Below, piece after piece: positions 39,304-46,909 of a stretch of DNA of 64,000 nt. A model generated the notes under the pieces. That model searched no databases and was not told the origin of the DNA. It saw nothing but the letters and a program-made list of their open reading frames with translations. This DNA comes from Candidatus Vondammii sp. HM_W22 (GTDB lineage: Bacteria > Pseudomonadota > Gammaproteobacteria > Chromatiales > Chromatiaceae), in assembly GCF_022530855.2 (NCBI RefSeq), contig NZ_CP099567.1, forward strand, positions 2,852,001-2,916,000. The letters are read 5' to 3'. Each line of letters begins with the position of its first letter. The first letter of the stretch is position 1. Both the position numbers and the translations under genes were made by a program.

Positions 39304-39874
39304 ACCCGTTACACCACACCCGATCGAGGGGCAAACCCCGACCTATCTCGGCAAGACGGACTCGAAGCCACCACGGCCTGAACCCAAGGCGCTGCAGGTC
39401 AAGCAGTTTGCCAAGGGTAAGACTGAACACGAGTACGCCCAAGCGTTTCTAAATGCCCTGGGTGCCCAGGGACAATCAGAACTGGTTTATCGTGATGTGC
39501 TCGGCGAGGCGCTACCGCTATCAGAGGGGATGTTCCGCGATAGCCGTGGGCGGTGGAAGGTGTTGAAAAACGGCCGGCACGAGCATCTGCATGTGCTAGC
39601 AGCCGCCCTGCTGGACCCGGATGAGATCTGGCTGGCGTGGAAGACCTTCGGCGACAAAGGGCCGACCGTGCTGCGCCGGCGCTATCTCCGGGTGCTGCCA
39701 GGGGAAGAGGACGGCATAGCCGTGTTTGAGCTGGGCAAGGGTGGCTGGCGGGAGATCACCGTTTTCCACGTCACCGACACCATTGCCCGTGAGCATGGAT
39801 TTGAGAGCGCAATGGCGTATATCGAGGCACAACGGGAAGGGGTGAGGATCTACGTGCGGGGTGATGGCCAGTGA
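39293..39874 (+). CDS. PBECR-type nuclease-like protein
   Basis: 193 residues from TTG 39293, overlapping the F stop. The C-terminal half, HEHLHVLAAALLDPDEIWLAWK then TVLRRRYLRV and GGWREITVFHVTD, resembles the phage barnase-EndoU-colicin E5/D-RelE-like (PBECR) nuclease domains that are often fused to Mu F proteins. The N-terminal 60 residues are a proline-rich linker. It could be the cut-off C-terminus of F or a separate gene. Nuclease activity is inferred only. Confidence 0.65.
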   Translation: MSIAPVTPHPIEGQTPTYLGKTDSKPPRPEPKALQVKQFAKGKTEHEYAQAFLNALGAQGQSELVYRDVLGEALPLSEGMFRDSRGRWKVLKNGRHEHLHVLAAALLDPDEIWLAWKTFGDKGPTVLRRRYLRVLPGEEDGIAVFELGKGGWREITVFHVTDTIAREHGFESAMAYIEAQREGVRIYVRGDGQ

Positions 39875-39970
39875 CGCCACCCCGTCACTGGCCTGGCTGG
39901 ACGCTTACCAGAGCTTGCCGGGTGGGGCCCCAACAACCAACCATCTGAATTCAGATTATAGGAGTATACT

Positions 39971-40482
39971 GTGGCCGGCGCCACCCTCGGAATCCAGGTA
40001 AAGTACAATGACCGCGAGATCCGCCAGGCCCTGAACCATCTGGCGCGGGCCGGGGCCGACCTGCGCCCGGCCTTCGCTGATATTGGCGAGTATCTGGATC
40101 TGGCCACCCGCGCCCGCTTCGATGCCGGGCGCGGACCGGAGGCACCCCCTGGGAGCCGCTGGCCGAGTCCACCCTGCGGCGCAAGATGCTGACCGGTGTC
40201 AAGCGCGGCAAGGGCGAGAAGCGACGATCACTCACCAAGCGAGGCGGTGGTACCAAGGCCGGGGCTATCGGCAAGTTGGCGGGCAAACGGATCCTGGTGG
40301 AGTCCGGTGCCCTGCGCGACAGCCTGGAGTTCGGCACTGATCGCAAGTATGGCGCCACCCACCAGCTCGGTGACCAGGAACGGGGCATCCCGGCCCGACC
40401 GTTCCTCGGCATCGATGACCAGGACCGGGACGAGATCCTGGCGATCCTGCAGCGGCACCTGGAAGAGGCGCTGGGCGGTTAA
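39971..40482 (+). pseudogene. Virion morphogenesis protein (Mu G / gp31), 1-bp deletion
   Basis: GTG 39971: LGIQVKYNDREIRQALNHLARAGADLRPAFADIGEYL...RFDAGRGPE, then the frame is lost. The expected continuation (TPWEPLAESTLRRKMLTGVKRGKG ... ILVESGALRDSLEFGTDRKYGATHQLG ... PARPFLGI) lies one frame over to 40482. Restoring one G at GAGGCACC (near 40140) repairs it. The protein is the tail-completion/virion morphogenesis type. Confidence 0.82.
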
Positions 40483-40646
40483 ATCGGAATGCGTCCTGAG
40501 AGGTCCACAGAGGCCGCCAGGGGCGTTCTCCGCTACCATGGCATACCGTCCGTTTCCCAGGGTTTTTAAACGGGTCTCACGGGCATTGCCCACACCCCTG
40601 CCGCCTGTTAGTCTGCTGTACACCGGGTTCCAGCCCGAATCACGCT

Positions 40647-40695
40647 CCCCCGGAACCCGTTCCCCCGTCACACCCCGGCCCATCCGCCGTAAAGT
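40647..40695 (+). promoter_or_regulatory. Putative late promoter (PI-like)
   Basis: The same GGAACCCGTTCCCCCGTC block (from 40652) as at 32489, followed by CCCCGG and CCATCCG, with TAAAGT beginning 38 bp after the dyad start. It lies just before the protease gene, the place of Mu PI. Confidence 0.6.
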
Positions 40696-40731
40696 AGCCT
40701 CATGTATGGACATCCACACACGAGGCCAGCC

Positions 40732-41862
40732 GTGCCCAAATCGATTCAGATATTCCGCCCCGGTCGTCACACCGCCATGAGCGGCGCCGTGCTCAATTTC
40801 TCAGAGGATGACCTGTCCGCTGTCGCCGACGCCTACGACGCTGCATTGCACGAAGCCCCGCTGGTGATTGGCCACCCGCGCCACGATGCCCCGGCCTACG
40901 GCTGGGTCTCCGGGTTGCTATTCAACGAGGGTGCCCTGGAGGCGCTACCGACCCAGGTCGATAGCGCTTTCGCGGAAATGGTCGATAAAGGCCGTTTCAA
41001 GAAGGTTTCAGCCAGCTTTTATCCGCCGGCACATCCGGCCAACCCCAAGCCCGGTATCTACTATCTGCGCCACGTGGGTTTTCTCGGCGCTCAACCGCCG
41101 GCCATCAAGGGGCTTAAGACGGTGGAGTTTGCCGATGAGGGAAAGGGTATTGTCACCATCGAGTTCTCCGAGAGGGAGCGCTGGGGCTGGCTGGCCGTAG
41201 CCAACCTGCTGCGCAACCTGCGCGAGCAGTGGATCGAGAAGGATGGCGTGGAGGCGGCCGAGCAGATCCTGCCCAGTTTTCTGATCAATGATATCGACCG
41301 CGCCGGGGAGGCTGAAGAGTCCGCCGACGCATCCCCTGCTTATTCCGAGACCGAGGAGCCCATCATGCCAGACCCCAATCAGCCGACAGCCGAACAGACC
41401 GCCGCTTTTGCCGAACGGGAGTCGCAACTCAGCGTCCGTGAGCAGGGTATCGCAGACTGTGAGGCCGCTCTGGCGGCCGAGGAAGATCAGCGTACCGAAC
41501 GCGAAGTGACCGACTTCGCGGAGCAGCTGGCAGGGGCCGGCCGTATCCTGCCGCGTCACCAGGCGGGCGTCGCGGCCCTGCTGACCCGCTTACCCAATGA
41601 AGCGCTGGAGTTCGGCGAGGGTGACGACGCCTACAGCGGCACCGCTGGCGGATTCCTGCGCGATTTCCTGAATTCACTGCCGGCCCAGGTGGACTGTACC
41701 GAGCACTCCGGAACCGGGCAGGAGGAGGCAACGGTCGATTTTGCGGCGCCCGACGGCTACACCGTGGACCAATCACAGCTGGCGCTGCACCGCAAAATCG
41801 TTGCGTACCAGGGCAAGCATGACACCGACTACGCCACCGCCGCACGAGCGGTGGGTGGCTGA
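40732..41862 (+). CDS. Prohead protease/scaffold (Mu I, gp32)
   Basis: 376 residues from GTG 40732 (GAGG at 40717; ATG 40702 is an in-frame alternative). FRPGRHTAMSGAVLNFSEDDLSAVADAYD, APLVIGHPRHDAPAYGWVSGLL and FKKVSASFYPPAHPANPKPG are the Mu I protease signature. The C-terminal part (after 41365) is an acidic, helical scaffold. It is the first gene behind the second late-promoter element. Confidence 0.88.
   Translation: MPKSIQIFRPGRHTAMSGAVLNFSEDDLSAVADAYDAALHEAPLVIGHPRHDAPAYGWVSGLLFNEGALEALPTQVDSAFAEMVDKGRFKKVSASFYPPAHPANPKPGIYYLRHVGFLGAQPPAIKGLKTVEFADEGKGIVTIEFSERERWGWLAVANLLRNLREQWIEKDGVEAAEQILPSFLINDIDRAGEAEESADASPAYSETEEPIMPDPNQPTAEQTAAFAERESQLSVREQGIADCEAALAAEEDQRTEREVTDFAEQLAGAGRILPRHQAGVAALLTRLPNEALEFGEGDDAYSGTAGGFLRDFLNSLPAQVDCTEHSGTGQEEATVDFAAPDGYTVDQSQLALHRKIVAYQGKHDTDYATAARAVGG
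41365..41862 (+). CDS. Scaffold protein from internal start (Mu Z-like)
   Basis: ATG 41365 (MPDPNQPTAEQTAAFAERE) stands 6-7 bp after GAGGAG within the protease gene, in the same frame. In Mu the scaffold Z is made from an internal start in gene I. The product would have 165 residues, mainly coiled coil. Internal initiation is inferred from the ribosome site and the Mu precedent. Confidence 0.55.
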   Translation: MPDPNQPTAEQTAAFAERESQLSVREQGIADCEAALAAEEDQRTEREVTDFAEQLAGAGRILPRHQAGVAALLTRLPNEALEFGEGDDAYSGTAGGFLRDFLNSLPAQVDCTEHSGTGQEEATVDFAAPDGYTVDQSQLALHRKIVAYQGKHDTDYATAARAVGG

Positions 41863-41889
41863 TCCCATTCATCGATACAGGAGACTGAC

Positions 41890-42224
41890 ATGTCGCAATC
41901 GATCCCCCTGCTCACCCTGACGGTTATCGCCGCCGGAGCACTGACCGCCAACCGTTTTGTCGGCCATGACAGCGATGTCGCCGCCGCTGCCGGCAACACG
42001 CTGGGAGTGGCACGGAATGCTGCCACCATTGGTGATTCGGCGGCCGTGGACATCCTCGGCACCGCCATCGTGGAGGCCAGTGACGCCATCGCTGCCGGTG
42101 CCTCCATCGAAGTGGATGCCACCGCACGGGCTGTCACCAGGTCGTCCGGTGTGACCATCGGGCGCCTGGTGAAAGCGCCGGGGCAGCCGGGGAGCAGGTG
42201 GAAGTGATCCTGCTACCCAACTAA
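41890..42224 (+). pseudogene. Capsid decoration protein (DUF2190-like), end frameshifted
   Basis: SIPLLTLTVIAAGALTANRFVGHDSDVAAAAGNTLGVARN is typical of small capsid cement proteins that precede the major capsid gene. The frame breaks near 42180; the written end is GQPGSRWK, while GAAGEQVEVILLPN, the expected end, is in the next frame to 42224. The ~100-residue body is intact, so partial function is possible. Confidence 0.72.
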
Positions 42225-42252
42225 TCACCCAGACCTACAGGAGTAATAACCA

Positions 42253-43176
42253 ATGCCGATGAATAACAGCCAGGTCCGGGTAATTGACCCGATCTTGACC
42301 AACGTCGCCCAGGGCTACCGCCATGCGGAGCACGTGGGCCATATCCTCTTTCCCCGTGTACCGGTACAAGTGGCCGGTGGTCAGGTGATGGAGTTCGGCC
42401 AAGAGAGTTTCCGGCTCTATAACGCCCGCCGGGCACCGGGCAGTAACACCAAGCGGGTGGAGTTCGGTTATCTGGGTAAGCCGTTCGCGCTGCTGCAGGA
42501 TGCCCTGGAGGGCAAAGTGCCTTTCGAGCACCTGCGCGATGCCGGCCGCGTGCCGGGTATCAATCTGGGCACCCGCGCTGCCAACGCCACCATGCGGGCA
42601 CTGGCGCTGGCGCTGGAGAACGAGCAGGCGGGTACCGCCCGCAACGCCGCCAATTATGACGATGACCACAAGATCGACCTGGCGGCAGCCAAGTGGACGG
42701 ACGATGCCAATAATCCCAACAGCGACCTGGACATCGGCAAGACCGCCTGCGCTGATAGCATAGGCATCGAGCCCAATGTACTGGTGCTCTCCCGTGCCGC
42801 CTTCTTCGCCGCCAAGAACAACGCCAATGTGTTGGAGCGGTTCAAGTACACCAGCAAAGAGTCCATCACCGCAGAGATGCTGGCCGCCCTGTTCGATCAG
42901 GACCATGTGGTGGTGGGCAAGGCCATCACCTTTGACGATGCCGGCGCATCCACCGCTATCTGGGGAAAGGATGCCGTGCTGGCCTATGTGCCAGACAGCC
43001 CGTCAGGTACGGAGGAGCCGAGCTACGGCTACACCTACACGATGGAAAGCCACCCGATGGTGGAGCAGCCCTACCAGGATCGCAACGCCAAGAGCTGGAT
43101 CTATCCGGTCACCTACGAGCGTGCTCCGGTGCTCTCGGGCATGTCCGCCGGTTACCTGTTGCAGAACGTCAGTTAA
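42253..43176 (+). CDS. Major capsid protein (Mu T, gp34)
   Basis: 307 residues. VRVIDPILTNVAQGYRH and HVGHILFPRVPVQVAGGQVMEFG start the Mu-like T family; IGIEPNVLVLSRAAFFAAKNN and TYTMESHPMVEQPYQDRNAKSWIYPVTYERAPVL are further conserved parts. It is the shell subunit of the head. Intact. Confidence 0.9.
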   Translation: MPMNNSQVRVIDPILTNVAQGYRHAEHVGHILFPRVPVQVAGGQVMEFGQESFRLYNARRAPGSNTKRVEFGYLGKPFALLQDALEGKVPFEHLRDAGRVPGINLGTRAANATMRALALALENEQAGTARNAANYDDDHKIDLAAAKWTDDANNPNSDLDIGKTACADSIGIEPNVLVLSRAAFFAAKNNANVLERFKYTSKESITAEMLAALFDQDHVVVGKAITFDDAGASTAIWGKDAVLAYVPDSPSGTEEPSYGYTYTMESHPMVEQPYQDRNAKSWIYPVTYERAPVLSGMSAGYLLQNVS

Positions 43177-43251
43177 ACCGGCGCATTCCAGGGATGGCGA
43201 TTCAGGGGAGCGGGAGCGCTCCCCATCCATTATAGACAGCGGAGGCAAATG

Positions 43252-43431
43252 ATGCCCGATTACAAGGTGAACCATCCGGTGAAGGTGGCCGGCGAGATCC
43301 ACACCCCTGGTGGTAAGCCGATCACCGTCGATGCAGAGACGGCCGCGCCTGCGGTCGCTTCTGGTGCGCTGACGGATGTCAAGGTCATGGCTCCGCCGGG
43401 GTCCAAGACCAAAAAACCGGTGAAAAAGTGA
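43252..43431 (+). CDS. Small head protein (Mu gp35-like)
   Basis: 59 residues, MPDYKVNHPVKVAGEIHTPGGKP with a lysine-rich tail. A GGAGG site precedes ATGATG; the second ATG is taken. Small proteins of this kind sit between the major capsid protein and gp36. Confidence 0.7.
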   Translation: MPDYKVNHPVKVAGEIHTPGGKPITVDAETAAPAVASGALTDVKVMAPPGSKTKKPVKK

Positions 43432-43442
43432 GGCGCTGACCG

Positions 43443-43856
43443 ATGCCCTACGCCACCACCCAAGACCTGATTGACCGTTTCGGTGAGGAGGAGCTGATCC
43501 AGCTCACTGACCGGACCGGTGCCGGTGTCATTGATACCGCCGTGCTAGATCGCACGGTAGCCGACGGCGAGATCGACGGCTATCTCTCGGGACGCTATGC
43601 CCTGCCGCTGGCCGAGGTGCCGCCAGTGCTGGTGCGGGTGGCCTGTGATATCACCCGTTACCACCTCTACGACGATGTGCCCCACAGCCAGGTGCGCACC
43701 CGTTACGAGGATGCCCGGCGGCTGCTGGCGTCGATCTCCACCGGCAAGGTGCAACTTGGGCTGCCGACAAGTGCCGGGGTGGAACCGATTACCGGCAGCC
43801 CCGAGGTGGATGCACCGGAGCGGATATTTACCGGCAATTCCCTGGAGGACTTCTGA
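43443..43856 (+). CDS. DUF1320 protein (Mu gp36)
   Basis: 137 residues, PYATTQDLIDRFGEEELIQLTDR and DGEIDGYLSGRYALPLAEVPPVLVRVACDITRYHLY. This is the DUF1320 family, a head-tail connector protein of Mu-like phages. The stop overlaps the next ATG. Confidence 0.88.
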   Translation: MPYATTQDLIDRFGEEELIQLTDRTGAGVIDTAVLDRTVADGEIDGYLSGRYALPLAEVPPVLVRVACDITRYHLYDDVPHSQVRTRYEDARRLLASISTGKVQLGLPTSAGVEPITGSPEVDAPERIFTGNSLEDF

Positions 43857-44422
43857 TGACAGACCCCATCGCCACTACCGAGGATGCCATCATCACCGCC
43901 GCCAAAGCCACCCTCGGCCAGACCGTCCGCCGGTTGGAGTCGGTGCCGGGCGGCTGGACGCTGGACACGCTCAAGCGGGCACTGCAGTTCGCACCGGGGG
44001 TTTATGTGACCTTTCAGGGGGCGGTTAACGGCATATCACAGGGCTACCTGAGCGGCCGTTTCACCGTCTACTGCGTCACCAAGGGTGCCGACGAGCAGGC
44101 GCGCCGACGCGGTAATGAGCGGGTGATCGGGGCCTATGATCTGGTGGCCCGGCTGGCCCCTGAGTTGAACGACCTGCGGGTGCCAGAGATCGGGATCCTG
44201 CAGCTGCGCGGCATCGACAACCTGTTCCGCGATGCCATGTTCGACCTGGGCGGCACGGTCTACGCCATCCAGTTTGAGTTGCCCAACATACCCTTGGACT
44301 ACTTGGCGGACGAGTCCGCCATGGATGACTTCGTGACCTTCGACGCGGTGTATGACCTGAACCCACCCACCGGCAGCGGCGAACCCGAGGCCAATGACCA
44401 CATGATTGGACTGGACCAATAG
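43856..44422 (+). CDS. DUF1834 protein (Mu gp37)
   Basis: 188 residues, AIITAAKATLGQTVRRLESVPGGW...YVTFQGA. Mu-like gp37 family, at the head-tail joining position; probably a tail terminator-like protein. Intact. Confidence 0.85.
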   Translation: MTDPIATTEDAIITAAKATLGQTVRRLESVPGGWTLDTLKRALQFAPGVYVTFQGAVNGISQGYLSGRFTVYCVTKGADEQARRRGNERVIGAYDLVARLAPELNDLRVPEIGILQLRGIDNLFRDAMFDLGGTVYAIQFELPNIPLDYLADESAMDDFVTFDAVYDLNPPTGSGEPEANDHMIGLDQ

Positions 44423-44430
44423 GAGAGACC

Positions 44431-44628
44431 ATGAGCCAGACCCTGTATCTGAAACCTGCCGGCTCCGTCAAGGTACGCGACCCGCGAAACGGTGCGCACC
44501 TGACCACCGCCGGTGCCGAGTTGCCCAGGAACCACTACTGGCTGCGCCGCCTGAAAGACGGTGACGTGGTAGAGGTGAAAATGACCGCCGAAAAGAGGGC
44601 AAAACGAACCCCTATCAAGGAGCAATAA
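44431..44628 (+). CDS. DUF2635 protein (Mu gp38)
   Basis: 65 residues, LYLKPAGSVKVRDPRNGAHLTTAGAELPRNHYWLRRLKDGDVVE, the complete DUF2635 pattern that precedes the sheath gene in Mu-like phages. Confidence 0.88.
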   Translation: MSQTLYLKPAGSVKVRDPRNGAHLTTAGAELPRNHYWLRRLKDGDVVEVKMTAEKRAKRTPIKEQ

Positions 44629-44631
44629 GCC

Positions 44632-46092
44632 ATGTCTATTTCCATGAACCAGATCCCTACAAATGTCAGGGTACCGCTGGTCTATATCGAGTTCGACAAC
44701 AGCCGCGCGGTGCAGGGTACTCCGGCCATCTCGCACCAGCTTCTGGTCTTCGGTCAGCGGCTGGCGGTCGGTAGCGTTGCGGCGGACGTGCCGACACGCA
44801 TCACCTCCGATGCCCAGGCCGAGGACGGCTCGATGCTCGCGGAGATGCTGCTGGCGCTGCGTCAGGCGAACCGCTACACCGAGACCTGGGCCATCGCTCT
44901 TGATGATGATGGCGCGGCAGCGGCGGCTACCGGCAATATTGACACCAGCGGCACCGCCACCCGGAGCGGCACGCTGAATGCCTGCATCGGCGGCAAGCGG
45001 GTACGGGTCGGCATCAGTTCCGGCGATACCGGCGAGGCCGTGGCCACCGCCCTGGCCACGGCGATCAACGCCGACACTACCCTGCCCGTGACCGCCCAGA
45101 TCAACAGCGAGGCCACCCAGGTGGATCTGACCGCCCGCAACAAGGGCGAGGCGGCCAACGATATCGACCTGCGTGTCAACTACTACCAGGGCGAGCGCAC
45201 ACCCAGCAGCATTACCGTGGTCATCACTGACATGAGCGGCGGCACCGCCAACCCCGATATCGCCGACGGCATCGCCGCGATGGGTGACGAGTGGTGGAAC
45301 AGCCTGGTGATGCCCTACACAGACACCGCCAACCTGGACACGCTGCAGATGAAGCTGGCCGATCGCTGGGAGCCGCTGCGGATGATCGATGGCATCGCCT
45401 ACAGTGCCCACAAAGGCACCCACGGCACCACCGGCACATTCGGCGGCGGTCGCAACGACCATCTGGTCAGCTGTCTAGGCACCGGTGCCAGCCCGACCCC
45501 GCCTTGGATCTGGGCGGCGGTCTATGCCGGCGTGGCGGCCTTCTCCATCACCAACGACCCGGCCCGGCCGCTGCAGACTCTGGTACTGGATGGCATTCTG
45601 CCGCCGGTGGTGGAAGACCGCTGGACGATGGAAGAGCGCAATCTGCTGTTGTATGACGGCATCAGTACTTACAGCGTCACCCGTGATGGCAAGGTACAGA
45701 TCGAGCGCGCCATCACCACCTACCAGACCAACCGCTACGGCGTGGCCGATCCGTCTTACCTGGACGTGACCACTCCGGCCACTCTGGGCTATATCCGCTT
45801 CGCCACCCGCGCACGCATCACCCAGAAGTTCCCGCGTCACAAGCTGGCAGACGACGGCACCCGCTTCGGCCCCGGCCAGGCAATCGTCACCCCCTCCATC
45901 ATCCGGGCCGAACTGCTGGCGCTGTTCCGCGAGTTGGAAGAGAAGGGCCTGGTGGAGAACTTCGACCAGTACCAGGCCGATCTGATCGTGGAACGCAATG
46001 CCGACGACCGCAACCGCGTGGACGTAATGAGTCCGCCGGACCTGGTCAACCAGTTGCGGATCTTCGCCGAGCAGATTCAATTCATCGTTTAA
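44632..46092 (+). CDS. Tail sheath protein (Mu L, gp39)
   Basis: 486 residues. Contractile-tail sheath with IPTNVRVPLVYIEFDNSRAVQG at the start and a C-terminal sheath domain (RFATRARITQKFPRHKLADDG...TPSIIRAELLALFRELEEKGLVE). It polymerises around the tail tube. Intact. Confidence 0.92.
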   Translation: MSISMNQIPTNVRVPLVYIEFDNSRAVQGTPAISHQLLVFGQRLAVGSVAADVPTRITSDAQAEDGSMLAEMLLALRQANRYTETWAIALDDDGAAAAATGNIDTSGTATRSGTLNACIGGKRVRVGISSGDTGEAVATALATAINADTTLPVTAQINSEATQVDLTARNKGEAANDIDLRVNYYQGERTPSSITVVITDMSGGTANPDIADGIAAMGDEWWNSLVMPYTDTANLDTLQMKLADRWEPLRMIDGIAYSAHKGTHGTTGTFGGGRNDHLVSCLGTGASPTPPWIWAAVYAGVAAFSITNDPARPLQTLVLDGILPPVVEDRWTMEERNLLLYDGISTYSVTRDGKVQIERAITTYQTNRYGVADPSYLDVTTPATLGYIRFATRARITQKFPRHKLADDGTRFGPGQAIVTPSIIRAELLALFRELEEKGLVENFDQYQADLIVERNADDRNRVDVMSPPDLVNQLRIFAEQIQFIV

Positions 46093-46105
46093 GGAGACCT
46101 GAGCA

Positions 46106-46459
46106 ATGGCACAGATTACCGGTAAGGCGACCATCTACGTCGATGGCGAACAGCTGCAGATGGAGAACGGCGCCAAGGCCAACCCCGGCGGCATCAGCCG
46201 CCAGTTCGAGCGCCACGGGGGTCGCACCTATGGCCGCGAGGAGGAAGTGGTGCCATCCGTGGAAGGCAATGTGCTGCACACCAAGGATGTGGACGTGCTG
46301 ACGCTCTCCGCCATTGAGGACGCGACTATCATCTTCGAGTGCGACACCGGCCAGAAGTACGTGATGCGCAATGGCGCCGTGGAGAACCCGGTGGAGATCG
46401 ATGCCGGCAGCGGCAAGAGCGCCATCAAGTTCGTCGGCGATTCGTTTGACAAGCAGTGA
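46106..46459 (+). CDS. Tail tube protein (Mu M, gp40)
   Basis: 117 residues. MAQITGKATIYVDGEQLQMENGAKANPGGISRQ and VPSVEGNVLHTKDVDVLTLSAIEDATIIFECDTGQKYVMRNG, the Mu tube family. It forms the inner tube of the contractile tail. Intact. Confidence 0.9.
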   Translation: MAQITGKATIYVDGEQLQMENGAKANPGGISRQFERHGGRTYGREEEVVPSVEGNVLHTKDVDVLTLSAIEDATIIFECDTGQKYVMRNGAVENPVEIDAGSGKSAIKFVGDSFDKQ

Positions 46460-46467
46460 AGGATCTT

Positions 46468-46909
46468 ATGAACACGATTAAACGCGACTTAAAAGACGGG
46501 ATTGAGATCGGCGGCAAGCGGGGCACCACCTTTGAGATGCGCACCGCCACCGCCGGCGACATGTTCGATGCCGAGATGCTGGCCCCGGCGGACAAGCCGG
46601 TCTCTTATGAGGGGGCGCTGATCAGCCGCCAGTTGGTGATGCTGGGTGATGTGCCCGGACCGATCGACATGGGTGTGATCCGCCGCCTGAGCCCGGCCGC
46701 TTCGATATCCTCTACAGCGCCCGCAATGAGCTGGAGGCGCAGGGAAAGTCCTTGTCGAGCAGCGACGGCGCTGGCACGAGCTGATCCTATTGCTGGGCGT
46801 GCGAACCGGCTGGAGCCGCGCCGAACTGATGGCTATGCCGACTGCCGAGCTGACATTTTATGCCGAGACCTTGATTGATCTGAGTAAGCCGGAACCGACC
46901 GATGAGTGA
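46468..46909 (+). pseudogene. Tail assembly chaperone (gp41) with -1 frameshift product; carries a 1-bp deletion
   Basis: ATG 46468: MNTIKRDLKDGIEIGGKRGTTFEMRTATAGDMFDAEML...IRRLSPA. One base is missing at about 46699 (GCCGCTTC where GCC GAC TTC is expected), after which the true frame reads FDILYSARNELEAQGKS and ends at TGA 46782-46784. At GGGAAAG (46742-46748) a -1 shift would instead give VLVEQRRRWHELILLLGVRTGWSRAEL...ETLIDLSKPEPTDE to 46907-46909. Short and long forms correspond to the G and GT tail chaperones. The long form overlaps the tape-measure gene by 8 bp. Confidence 0.75.
46742..46748 (+). promoter_or_regulatory. GGGAAAG programmed -1 frameshift heptamer
   Basis: In the native gp41 frame the codons are CAG GGA AAG, so the heptamer G_GGA_AAG fits X_XXY_YYZ and equals the lambda G-GT slippery sequence. 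The -1 frame is open for a further 53 codons up to the tape-measure start. Confidence 0.75.

Noticed and set aside
44299-45462. A 387-codon minus-strand frame opposite the tail sheath
   Set aside because: Antisense shadow of the sheath gene, which is complete and of known family.
46742-46909. The second open frame of gp41 as a further decay frameshift
   Set aside because: The GGGAAAG heptamer is in the exact phase for -1 slippage, and the overlap position matches tail-chaperone genes of other phages, so a programmed shift is more likely.
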